31,430 nt of DNA from CBDTYW01 sp965364735 (GTDB lineage Bacteria; Actinomycetota; Nitriliruptoria; Nitriliruptorales; Nitriliruptoraceae), in contig CBDTYW010000011.1 of the NCBI GenBank assembly GCA_965364735.1, positions 1-31,430 of the forward strand, given 5' to 3'. Positions within the stretch are counted from its first letter, which is position 1, and every line of letters begins with the position of its first letter. The notes under the pieces were generated by a model. It worked only from the letters and a program-made list of their open reading frames with translations. It did not search any database and had not been told where the DNA came from. Made by a program: the position numbers and the translations under genes. Below are positions 22,306 through 30,700 of this stretch, piece after piece.

Positions 22306-25137
22306 ATGGCCGCTGCACACGCTCATCGCCGCATGTCGCCGCTCGCGTGGCCCCGCACCCTGGTGGCGCTCATGCTGCTCATGGTGCCGTCGCTCGTCGG
22401 GACGTCAGCGTTCGGTGACGGCACCGAGTCGCTCGGTGCGCCTTCGGTCGCGATCGCCAGCGGCACGGGGGTCATCGCGGCGGGCCTCGGCCTCCACGAT
22501 GGTCCGGGAACCCTGAACGTCGACGTCCCGTCCGGCGTCGACGTCCAGCAGGTCCTGCTGTACTGGGAGGGCCAGGCGAACGGCGCGAACCCCACGCTCG
22601 ACGACGACATCGTCGTTGGTGGCACCAACGTCACTGGAGTTCAGATCGGTGGCCCGACGACGTTCGTCGGCGTCCAGACCGCCTCGTACCGCGCGGACAT
22701 CACCGGCCTCGGACTGGTGACGAACGGCACCAACGCCATCGACCTCTCGGGCCTCGACTTCGGGCTCTCCAGCGACGGGGCGGGCGTGCTCGTCATCGTC
22801 AACGACACCGACGTCGCCGGGGTCTTCGACATCCGTGACGGCAACGACGTCGCCTACAGCGAGCTCTCCGGCGACCTCCAGGCAGCCGAGCCGCAGACGT
22901 TCACCTTCGCTGCGTCGGTGACGGATCGGATCGCCAAGGTCGACCTGTTCATCGGCAGCGTCATCGCGACCCGGCCGAACGCCATGAAGATCACGGTCGG
23001 CACCACCGAGTTCATCGAGTGCGACCTCTTCGGCGACAGCAGCGGGCCTCAGTGGGACACGATCACCCTCGAGGTCCCGGTCCCGGCCGGCGCGACGTCG
23101 GTCACCGCGGAGCCGCTGTCGATGAAGTGCGACGGGAGCACGCGGGTCGGCAAGCCCGCGTCGCTGATCTGGATCGCCAGCGCGCTGACCCTGCGCCCCG
23201 ATGACACGGTCGTCGCCCCGGAGATCAGCGTCGCGGTGGACAAGACCAACGACGCGGACGGGGACGGCACCTTCACGGACCGCGAGACGTCGACGTCGAG
23301 CACGACGGAGGTCGGGCCCGTGCCGTTCCGTCTGGTCGTGACCAACAACGGTCCGGAGACGATCCGGCTCACCGGGCTGACCGACCGGATCCACGCGGCC
23401 ACCGTCGAGGGCGACGCCACCATCGGCGCGAGCCGTGCCGAGCTGGACCTGTTCGCAGGGACCGCCACCGGCACGGCCGTCCTCGGAACCAGCGGATGCG
23501 ACCTCCTCGACGGCGCGGTCCTGACCGCGGGCCAGAACGTCTCGTGCGACTTCACCCTCGACGAGTTCGCGACCATCAGCGCGACCGACACCGCGCGCGA
23601 GGTCCGCGACACCGTCACGGTGACCGCAGAGCACGTCGACCAGCCCTCGATCACGGCCAGCGACGACGACCCGTCCTTCGTGGACCTGCCCGTCGGGTCG
23701 CTTCTGGGCGCGGTCCTCGCGGTCGACAAGACCAACGACGGCGACCGCGACGGCACCTTCACCGACGACGAGCTCGCGCCCCACGTCGGCAGCGACGTCA
23801 CGTTCAAGGTGATCATCACCAACACCAGCACCGACCCGGTGGCCCTGACCGACCTCGTCGACACCTGGGACGGCGGCTCGCTCGACCTGTTCGACGCCTC
23901 TGCAGGATCGTTGACCGGCAACGACTGCGAAGGCTTCGCCGGCTCCGTCCTCAGCGCCGGGGGTTCCGTGACGTGCTTCTTCAGCGTCACCGGCTACTCC
24001 CCGACCGTCGGGGTTGCGCTCCGCAACGTCATCGAGGTCCGCGGCGTCCCCGAGGGAACGACCGGTCCGGAGCTGGTCGACCGCGACGACTCGGTCGTGC
24101 GGTCGCAGGAGATGCCCGTCATCGCCATCACCGTGGACAAGACCAACGACGGCGATCGTGACGGGACCTTCACCGACAGCGAGCAGGCCGACCCTGAGGC
24201 GAACCGCGACGTCACGTTCCGGCTCGTCGTCAGCAACCCGTCCTCCGACGACCTCCGGGTCACGTCGCTGGTCGACGTCATCGACGTGCCCGTGCCGACC
24301 GGCTCGCTGGCTCCGCTCGGGACGGCGGGCTCCGTCGACCTCCTCGCCGGGATCGTGACCGGCGCCGGGCTCACCGGCGTGACCGTCACCGACAACACCT
24401 GCGCGGGGCTCGACGGCGCGACGGTCGCGGCGGGTGGCTCATCGACTTGTGAGTTCACGTTGTCGGACTGGCTCGCCGTTGCCGCCCTCGGGCACTTCGC
24501 AGCGGCCACCTCGATCGACGACGTCGTGACGGTGACCGGTGTCGCCGTCGACGACCCGTCCGTGACCGCGAGCGACGATGACGACTCCAACGTCACGACG
24601 CCGCCGTCGGGAACCCGCGCGGCATCGATCTCTCTGGACAAGACCAACGACGGGGACACCGACGGCACGTGGACGGACCTCGAGCGCGTGGGTGCACCGG
24701 CTCAGGCCGTGGCGTTCCGGCTCGTGATCACGAACACCGGGACGGTGCCGCTCGCGTTGACGGCGCTCACGGACACGTGGGAGGGCGCAGCGATCGACCT
24801 CTTCTCGACCGACTTGGTCCAGGGGAGCCTCACGCTCGTCGCCAACGGCTGCGGGGCGCTGCTCGGGACGGTCCTCGCGCCGGCGGCCTCCCAGACCTGC
24901 AACGTGACCATCGGGAGCTACTCACCGGCCTACGGAGCAGCCTTGGCCAACGTCGCGGAGATCCGCGGCGTCACGGTCGACCAGCCGACCACGGAGGTCG
25001 TCGCGCGTGACGACTCCGAGGTGATGACGATGCCGCAGACCGGCATCGGCGCCCAGGGCATGGCGCTCACCGCCCTCGGGATGCTCGGGGTCGGCGCGGC
25101 GATCATCGCGGATGAGCGGCGTCGTCGGCTGGCCTGA
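22306..25137 (+). CDS. Sortase-anchored repeat protein with EF-hand-like loops (MPQTG signal)
   Basis: 943 residues from ATG 22306, chosen over an in-frame GTG at 22264 because GGGAG precedes it and it places the signal peptide correctly (basic HAHRRM, core LVALMLLMVPSLVG, then TSAFG). Residues about 45-300 form a single beta-rich domain. Four DUF11/SdrD-B-like beta modules follow, each opening with DKTND and a 12-residue calcium-loop pattern at 316-327, 478-489, 615-626 and 782-793. The C-terminus is a complete sorting signal: MPQTG at 909-913, a hydrophobic span GMALTALGMLGVGAAII and an ERRRR tail. A sortase would join it to the cell wall; none is in the window. It lies 120 bases after giant protein 1 with its own promoter candidate. 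Likely role: a rigid, calcium-stabilised surface stalk or adhesin. Confidence 0.85.
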   Translation: MAAAHAHRRMSPLAWPRTLVALMLLMVPSLVGTSAFGDGTESLGAPSVAIASGTGVIAAGLGLHDGPGTLNVDVPSGVDVQQVLLYWEGQANGANPTLDDDIVVGGTNVTGVQIGGPTTFVGVQTASYRADITGLGLVTNGTNAIDLSGLDFGLSSDGAGVLVIVNDTDVAGVFDIRDGNDVAYSELSGDLQAAEPQTFTFAASVTDRIAKVDLFIGSVIATRPNAMKITVGTTEFIECDLFGDSSGPQWDTITLEVPVPAGATSVTAEPLSMKCDGSTRVGKPASLIWIASALTLRPDDTVVAPEISVAVDKTNDADGDGTFTDRETSTSSTTEVGPVPFRLVVTNNGPETIRLTGLTDRIHAATVEGDATIGASRAELDLFAGTATGTAVLGTSGCDLLDGAVLTAGQNVSCDFTLDEFATISATDTAREVRDTVTVTAEHVDQPSITASDDDPSFVDLPVGSLLGAVLAVDKTNDGDRDGTFTDDELAPHVGSDVTFKVIITNTSTDPVALTDLVDTWDGGSLDLFDASAGSLTGNDCEGFAGSVLSAGGSVTCFFSVTGYSPTVGVALRNVIEVRGVPEGTTGPELVDRDDSVVRSQEMPVIAITVDKTNDGDRDGTFTDSEQADPEANRDVTFRLVVSNPSSDDLRVTSLVDVIDVPVPTGSLAPLGTAGSVDLLAGIVTGAGLTGVTVTDNTCAGLDGATVAAGGSSTCEFTLSDWLAVAALGHFAAATSIDDVVTVTGVAVDDPSVTASDDDDSNVTTPPSGTRAASISLDKTNDGDTDGTWTDLERVGAPAQAVAFRLVITNTGTVPLALTALTDTWEGAAIDLFSTDLVQGSLTLVANGCGALLGTVLAPAASQTCNVTIGSYSPAYGAALANVAEIRGVTVDQPTTEVVARDDSEVMTMPQTGIGAQGMALTALGMLGVGAAIIADERRRRLA
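23221..25010 (+). repeat. Four tandem beta modules, each headed by DKTND and an EF-hand-type loop
   Basis: Module starts follow the form V-DKTND-(D)xDxDGT(F/W)TDxE; loops are encoded at 23251-23286, 23737-23772, 24148-24183 and 24649-24684. Each module then has a strand pattern (F)RLVV/ITN, an NxC or SC pair (for example QNVSCDFTL, SVTCFFSV, SSTCEFTL, QTCNVTI) and ends before the next loop with a short linker. Spacing between loops is 162, 137 and 167 residues. Confidence 0.88.
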
Positions 25138-25145
25138 GGTTCGTT

Positions 25146-25169
25146 CCTGACGGGTCGTCAGATTAGGCT
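25146..25169 (+). promoter_or_regulatory. Operator 4 and -10 of the acyl-CoA dehydrogenase pair
   Basis: CCTGACGGGTCGTCAGA (25146-25162), then one T and TAGGCT (25164-25169). From CTGACG to the end of the hexamer this 23-base stretch is the same as at 10948-10925 on the other strand. Transcription would start about 20 bases before the GTG at 25198. Confidence 0.75.
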
Positions 25170-25197
25170 CTCCCCCTCGCCATCCAGAGGGACGCCT

Positions 25198-26355
25198 GTG
25201 CAGCTCGCCGACACCGACGCCCAGGCCGAGTTCCGTGCCGAGGCCCGCACCTGGCTCCGGGCGAACGTCCCCGCCGAGCCGCTCGCGACGCTCGACCTCG
25301 GCCCCGGGTTCGCGGAGCACGTCGCGTGGGAGCAGACGTTGCACGCCGCCGGATGGTCGGTCGTGCACTGGCCCGAGGAGTTCGGCGGGCGCGGCGTCGG
25401 CCTCGAGACCTGGCTCATCTTCGAGGAGGAGTACTGGCTCGCGGGCGCACCAGCACGCGCCAACCAGAACGGCATCTACCTCCTCGCCCCGACGATCATG
25501 GAGTACGGCACCCCGGAGCAGCAGGCCCGCTTCCTCCCGCCGATGGCCGCGAGCACCGAGACGTGGGCGCAGGGCTGGTCCGAGCCCGACGCCGGCTCCG
25601 ACCTCGCCGCGATCCGGACCACGGCCCGCCGCGACGGTGACGAGTGGGTGCTCAACGGCCAGAAGACGTGGGCCAGCCGCGCGGTCTTCGCCGACTGGAT
25701 CTTCGTGCTCGCCCGCACCGAGCCGGGCTCGGAACGCCATCGTGGCCTGTCGATGATCCTCATGCCGCTGGACACGCCCGGCGTCGAGGTCCGCCCGATC
25801 GTCCAGCTCGACGGGACGACCGGGTTCGCGGAGGTCTTCTTCGACGACGCTCGTGCACCCGTGGCCAACACGCTCGGTCCCGAGGGCCGGGGCTGGCATG
25901 TCGCGATGTCGACCGCCGGCTTCGAGCGCGGCGTCTCCTTGCGACCGCCCGGCCGGTTCCTGCAGTCCGCCAAGCGGCTGATCGAGCTGTGGGAGCGACA
26001 GGGCTCCCCCGACGGGGCGATCAAGGACGACGTCGTGCAGTCCTGGATGGACGCCCGTGCCTACGACCTCTTCACGAAGTGGACGGTCGGGAAGTTCCTC
26101 GAGTCCGGCCAGATCGGCCCCGAGGCGAGCGTCAACAAGATCTTCTGGTCCGAGGCCGACGTCCGTCGGTTCGACACCGCGATGACCCTCAGCAACGACG
26201 CCGCCCAGCTCATGCCGGGCGCTGCGGAGTCCATCGACGACGCGTGGTTCACGGAGCGTTGGCTCTTCTCGCTGGCCGGGCCGATCTACGCCGGCACGAA
26301 CGAGATCCAGCGCAACATCATCGCCGAGCGTGTGCTCGGGCTGCCGCGCAGCTGA
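25198..26355 (+). CDS. Acyl-CoA dehydrogenase, probable catalytic subunit of a heteromeric FadE pair
   Basis: 385 residues from GTG 25198, with AGAGGG upstream. Acyl-CoA dehydrogenase motifs: QGWSEPDAGSDLAAIRT (125-141) for flavin and substrate, NGQKTWAS (153-160), and C-terminal YAGTNEIQRNIIAERVLGLPR. Glu243 in FERG is at the place of the catalytic glutamate of the FadE26-type subunits of actinobacterial alpha2beta2 sterol dehydrogenases (inferred by position). The partner gene begins ten bases downstream. Control by operator 4 ties it to the steroid regulon. KstR2-regulon members FadE31/FadE32 are the likely counterparts, but FadE28/29- or FadE26/27-like pairs are possible without alignment. 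Confidence 0.87.
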   Translation: MQLADTDAQAEFRAEARTWLRANVPAEPLATLDLGPGFAEHVAWEQTLHAAGWSVVHWPEEFGGRGVGLETWLIFEEEYWLAGAPARANQNGIYLLAPTIMEYGTPEQQARFLPPMAASTETWAQGWSEPDAGSDLAAIRTTARRDGDEWVLNGQKTWASRAVFADWIFVLARTEPGSERHRGLSMILMPLDTPGVEVRPIVQLDGTTGFAEVFFDDARAPVANTLGPEGRGWHVAMSTAGFERGVSLRPPGRFLQSAKRLIELWERQGSPDGAIKDDVVQSWMDARAYDLFTKWTVGKFLESGQIGPEASVNKIFWSEADVRRFDTAMTLSNDAAQLMPGAAESIDDAWFTERWLFSLAGPIYAGTNEIQRNIIAERVLGLPRS

Positions 26356-26365
26356 CGGAGACGCC

Positions 26366-27475
26366 GTGACCTTCACCTTCACCCCCGACCAGCGGGCCTT
26401 CGCCGAAGCCCTCGGCGACGTGCTCGAGAAGTCGTGCACGACCGCTGTCGTCCGCGAAGCCTGGGCGGCGCACGCGATCGCAAGCGCGCCGGACCCGGAC
26501 CTCGACGCCGGTGACGCCCCGCGCCCGATCGCGGTCACCGACCGCGTCGACGCGCTCTGGCGTGAGCTGGCAGCGGTCGGTCTGCTCGGCATCGTCATCG
26601 CCGAGGGACACGGCGGGATGGGCATGGACGCTGTCGACGCGGTCCTGCTGCTCGAGCAGCTCGGACGTCACGCGGTCCCGTTGCCGGTCGCGGAGTCCGC
26701 GTTCGTCGCGGGCCCGCTGATCGCCGAGGCTGCCGATCAGGAGGTCGCGGACTTCTGGCTCCCCCAGATCGCGAGCGGTGCCGTGAAGGCGCTCGTCGTG
26801 CACCCCGGCCAGGAGCTCGTCGCGTTCGCCGACACGGCCGACCTCTTCCTGTTCGTGGCGACGAGCGACGACGGCGTCGACCAGCTCCATGGAGCGACCC
26901 GCCATCAGGTGCGCGCGATCCTGCAGCCGTCCCTCGACCCGGCCCGCCCGATCTCGCACGTCACCCTCGAGCCGACCGCCGACTCCGTGCTCGGCGAGGG
27001 CTCGCACGTCGCTGGCGCGATGCTCGCGGCGTTCGACCGCGACGCGCTCGCCGCCGCCGCTCAGCAGCTCGGCGCCGGCCGACGCATGATCGACCTTGCC
27101 GTCGAGCACGCGTTGCAGCGTCAGCAGTTCGGCAAGCCCATCGGGGCGTTCCAGGCTGTGAAGCACCACCTCGCCGACGCGCTGGTCGGGGTCGAGTTCG
27201 CCCGCCCGACGGTGGCTGCCGCAGCCGTCGCGATCGCCGCGGGCGACGTCGCGGAGCGTGAACGCGACGTGTCGGTGGCCGCCGTGTTCGCCGACGAGGC
27301 ATCCTGCGCGGCCGCGAAGCACTGTCTCCAGGTGCTGGGCGGCATCGGCTACACGTGGGAGCACGACCTTCAGCTCTTCATGAAGCGGGTGTGGACCCTC
27401 CGCCACGTCGGCGGCGACGTCACCAACCACCGAGCGCGCCTGGCCCGGCTGGTGCTCGTCGACCGGACCGCCTGA
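26366..27475 (+). CDS. Acyl-CoA dehydrogenase, partner subunit of the FadE pair
   Basis: 369 residues from GTG 26366, with GGAG seven bases upstream. The open frame extends 12 codons further, into the previous gene, with no ribosome-binding site. N-terminal FTFTPDQRAFAEAL and EGHGGMGMDAVDAVLLLEQLG are typical of the shorter, more divergent subunits. The C-terminal half has RQQFGKPIGAFQAVKHHLAD and LGGIGYTWEHDLQLFMKRVW, which build the flavin site shared between subunits. It lacks the FERG-type glutamate of its neighbour, fitting an alpha2beta2 enzyme with one active subunit type. Last gene before the second surface gene; no clear terminator follows. Confidence 0.85.
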   Translation: MTFTFTPDQRAFAEALGDVLEKSCTTAVVREAWAAHAIASAPDPDLDAGDAPRPIAVTDRVDALWRELAAVGLLGIVIAEGHGGMGMDAVDAVLLLEQLGRHAVPLPVAESAFVAGPLIAEAADQEVADFWLPQIASGAVKALVVHPGQELVAFADTADLFLFVATSDDGVDQLHGATRHQVRAILQPSLDPARPISHVTLEPTADSVLGEGSHVAGAMLAAFDRDALAAAAQQLGAGRRMIDLAVEHALQRQQFGKPIGAFQAVKHHLADALVGVEFARPTVAAAAVAIAAGDVAERERDVSVAAVFADEASCAAAKHCLQVLGGIGYTWEHDLQLFMKRVWTLRHVGGDVTNHRARLARLVLVDRTA

Positions 27476-27650
27476 CCGAAGCGGGCCGACGCGTCGACCC
27501 ACCCTCGTCCACGGGCACGCGGACCGAGCGGACGAGCAGCCGGTGGACAGCACGAGCCGAGTCATTCGACGCGTACGTCTCGTTTGGTGTGCTCGGAGAG
27601 CACAGTTGGTGCAACCCGACAAATCGCCCCACACGGGAGGCGCCGTGAGG
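27476..27650. promoter_or_regulatory. Intergenic region with a GTGCTC-GGA-GAGCAC dyad
   Basis: No gene is seen here. The only clear structure is a perfect 6-base inverted repeat with 3-base spacer at 27589-27603, within a locally AT-richer patch (about 27560-27625), some 50 bases upstream of the -10 candidate of giant gene 2. It may be an operator; the short stem could also be a weak hairpin after the dehydrogenase pair. Confidence 0.35.
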
Positions 27651-27755
27651 CCTAGGGTTGGAGATGCGCGCCGGGGGCTCGGCGTATGCGCGGACGCAGG
27701 GGCGGGCCGCGTCGCCCGTCACGGCCGGGGCTGGGCACCCGTGGGATGCGCACTC
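27651..27755 (+). promoter_or_regulatory. Promoter candidate and leader of giant surface protein 2
   Basis: CCTAGGGTT at 27651-27659 contains the -10-like TAGGGT. The leader of about 90 bases carries CGGGGGCTC (27672-27680) and, next to the start, CCCGTGG (27738-27744) with GCGCACTCATG, matching blocks in the leader of the paralogous gene at 11308 in the same order. No convincing -35 hexamer is seen. Confidence 0.45.
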
Positions 27756-30700
27756 ATGACGAGCACTCATCGACGATCTGACCGACTCGTCTCTGTCTTG
27801 GCCGCGCTCGCCCTGGTGGCTGGCGTGATCGCTGTCGGGCCGATCCAACGGGCGCTCGGGCTGACCAACGTGACGTTCGACGTCACCGAGGACCGAGATC
27901 TCGCCGACATCAACCCCGGCGATGGCCTCTGTGAGGCCTACGACGGGTCGTGCTCCCTCCGGGCTGCCGTCCAGGAGCACAACGCGCTGGCCGACGTCGG
28001 CGAGACCACCGTGAACCTGCCCGGGTGGGACTTCAGCGTCGACTCGACGCTCGTCGTGAACCCCGTGCAGGAACGCACGCTGACGCTGGCGGGCATCGCT
28101 CTCGGCAACACGACCATCAGCGCGAACCGAGGTCGCTACGACGCGACCACGGGTCGGTTCACGATCTTCAACAGCCCCGCTCGTCGGACCATGGAGGTCG
28201 CGGGCGGATCCCTCACGCTGCAAGACCTCTCGATCCAGTCCGGACATGCCCTCAACCAGCCCGGCGCCGACGGCTCGGCCCGCGGTGGGGCGGGGCTCCT
28301 CGCAGGTCCCGGCTCCGACACCGTCACGATCGAGCGGGTGCTGTTCCGCGACAACATCTCCGATCTCGACGGCGGCGCCATCGCCTTCCACGGCACCGGT
28401 GACTTCACGATGACCGACTCGCAGGTCTACGGGAACACCTCGGACGCCCGCGGCGGCGGGGTCGCGCTGTTCGGGCCCCCCGGGATCACCGCCACGATCC
28501 TCCGTACCGACTTCGAGCGCAACGGCCCGTGGCGCCCCGCGGACTTCGTGCTCCCTGATCGCACGCCGACCGCGGGCGGCGGGCTGTTCACCGAGGTCCC
28601 GACGATCCTCGACGACGCCACCTTCTTCCAGAACAGCGGCTTCGACGGCGGTGCGATCTCCGCCGTCGGCGACGTCAGCGTCTCAGACACGCTGTTCGAG
28701 GACAACCGCGCGTGGGACCGTGGCGGGGCCGTGCACACCGACGGCGGCACCTTCACGGTCGAGTTCTCGGAGCTGAGCTTCAACAGCGCCCACTCGCCGA
28801 GCGAGGTAGGGAGCCTGGCGGGCACCGGAGGCGCGATCGCCCTCGGTTCGGGATTCCTGGGCGTGACGGACTCGACGCTCGTCGGCAACTTCGCCCGCGA
28901 CGGTGGTGCGGTCGGCCAGCTGACCGCCTCCCCGATCGGCACGTTCGACCTCCGACGCAGCTCGATGCTCGAGAACGTGGCTGATCGTCACGGGGGCGCC
29001 TACCACCGCGAGGCAGGGCCGGACGCGGGTGCGTTCACGGTCGCCGTCATGGAGAACGTGCTCATGGACGGCAACTCGGCCTCCTCCGGGTCCGGCGGCG
29101 CGGTGCACAACGCCAGCTTCGAGGTCCTCGAGCTCACGCACACATCGCTCGCGAACAACACCGCCGGCACCGACGCCCACCTGCACGCCGCACAACCCGA
29201 CCGGATCCGGATCAGCAACAGCGTCATCGATGATGCGACCGCGAGCGACTGCAGCAACATCAGCTCCGCCGACAACAACATCCTCATGGCGTCCAGCACG
29301 TGCACGTTCAGCACAGCCGGGGCAGACGTCTCGTCACTCGATCCGATCCTCGAGGAGTTCAGCCGGCCGATCGGTTCTGGCCAGACCGGCCGCTTCGCAG
29401 AGTTCGGGAGCGGGGCGCTGGACCTCGTCCCGAGCACCCGTTGCTCGCTGCTGGACCAACGCGGAGTCGAGCGATCCGGCGCCAGCTGTGACGCCGGCGC
29501 CGTCGAGTCCGGGTTCCTGGTCAACACCGCCTCCGATGAGCCGGATGCCCGTCCGGACGGCATCTGCGACCACGACCTCGTCGCCGAGGGAGCGCAGTGC
29601 TCGCTCCGCGCCGCCATCGACGAGGCGAAGGCCCAGACCGGCTTCGGTGGGATCGACATCCTCCCCGTGAATGACCCGTGGCGGCTCAACCTCGGATCAC
29701 GGTTCACCGTGAGCGATGGCGACGGCTTCGTCATCGCGACGCGTGGCCCCGAGGACCTCAGCGTGAAGGCGGTCATCAGCCAGACCTCAGGCGACACGAT
29801 CTTCAGCCTCAGCACCGGCGGGCACGTCGACATCGTCGGCGTGGACCTCAGCTGGTCCGGCGAGGAGGACCACTCGCAGGGAGCCATCGCGTACGTCAGC
29901 GGCTCGGGGACGACCTTCCGCGCCGAGGACGCGACGATCAAGAACGGCCGAGCCACCAACGAAGGCGGGGCGCTGCACTTCAACGGCGGCGGCGCAGTCG
30001 GGGAGCTCGTCAACGTCGCGATGGTCGACAACGTCGCAAACGACGTCGGCGGCGCGATCTACGTCCGGGGCGCCGACCTCCGGATCGAACGCAGCACCTT
30101 CGGGCGGACGTTCGAGGGGGTGGACGCCCCCAACCGTGCGGTCTTGGGTGGTGGTGCCATCCACGCCGACACCGACGCGAACGTACGGATCATCGACTCG
30201 ATCTTCGCGGCCAACGAGGCCGGGACGTCCGTGGAAGGCAGCCCGGAAAACCGGTTCGGCGGCGCGCTGCATGTGGTCAGCAACGCCAACGTCTCGCTGA
30301 CCGACACCAAGTTCGAGGGCAACGTCGCTGGCCAGTCCTTCGAGACCACCGTCTTCGGGTACGGGGCGGCCATCGCCGTCGAGAGCGGGACCGTGACGAA
30401 CCGCCCGGTGCGGTCCTCGTTTCCCAAGGGCACCGAGTTCTTCGAGAACGATGCCAGCAACGGCGCCGGCGCGGACGTGTACAACGTCGACGGCTTCGTT
30501 CAGCTCTCCCACATCCTCTCCAACGCCGCGGTCAGCGATTTCGGCGGCGGCTCCATGCGTCAGGTCGGTCTCGGGACCCTGGCGATCAGCGACTCCCTCA
30601 TCTCCGACGCTGACAGCGGCGACGGCGTCGGTGGCGCGCTGTGGGCCAGCGCCGGCGCGGTCGCGCTCATGCGCACATCGTTCGAGTCGAACGAGACGAC

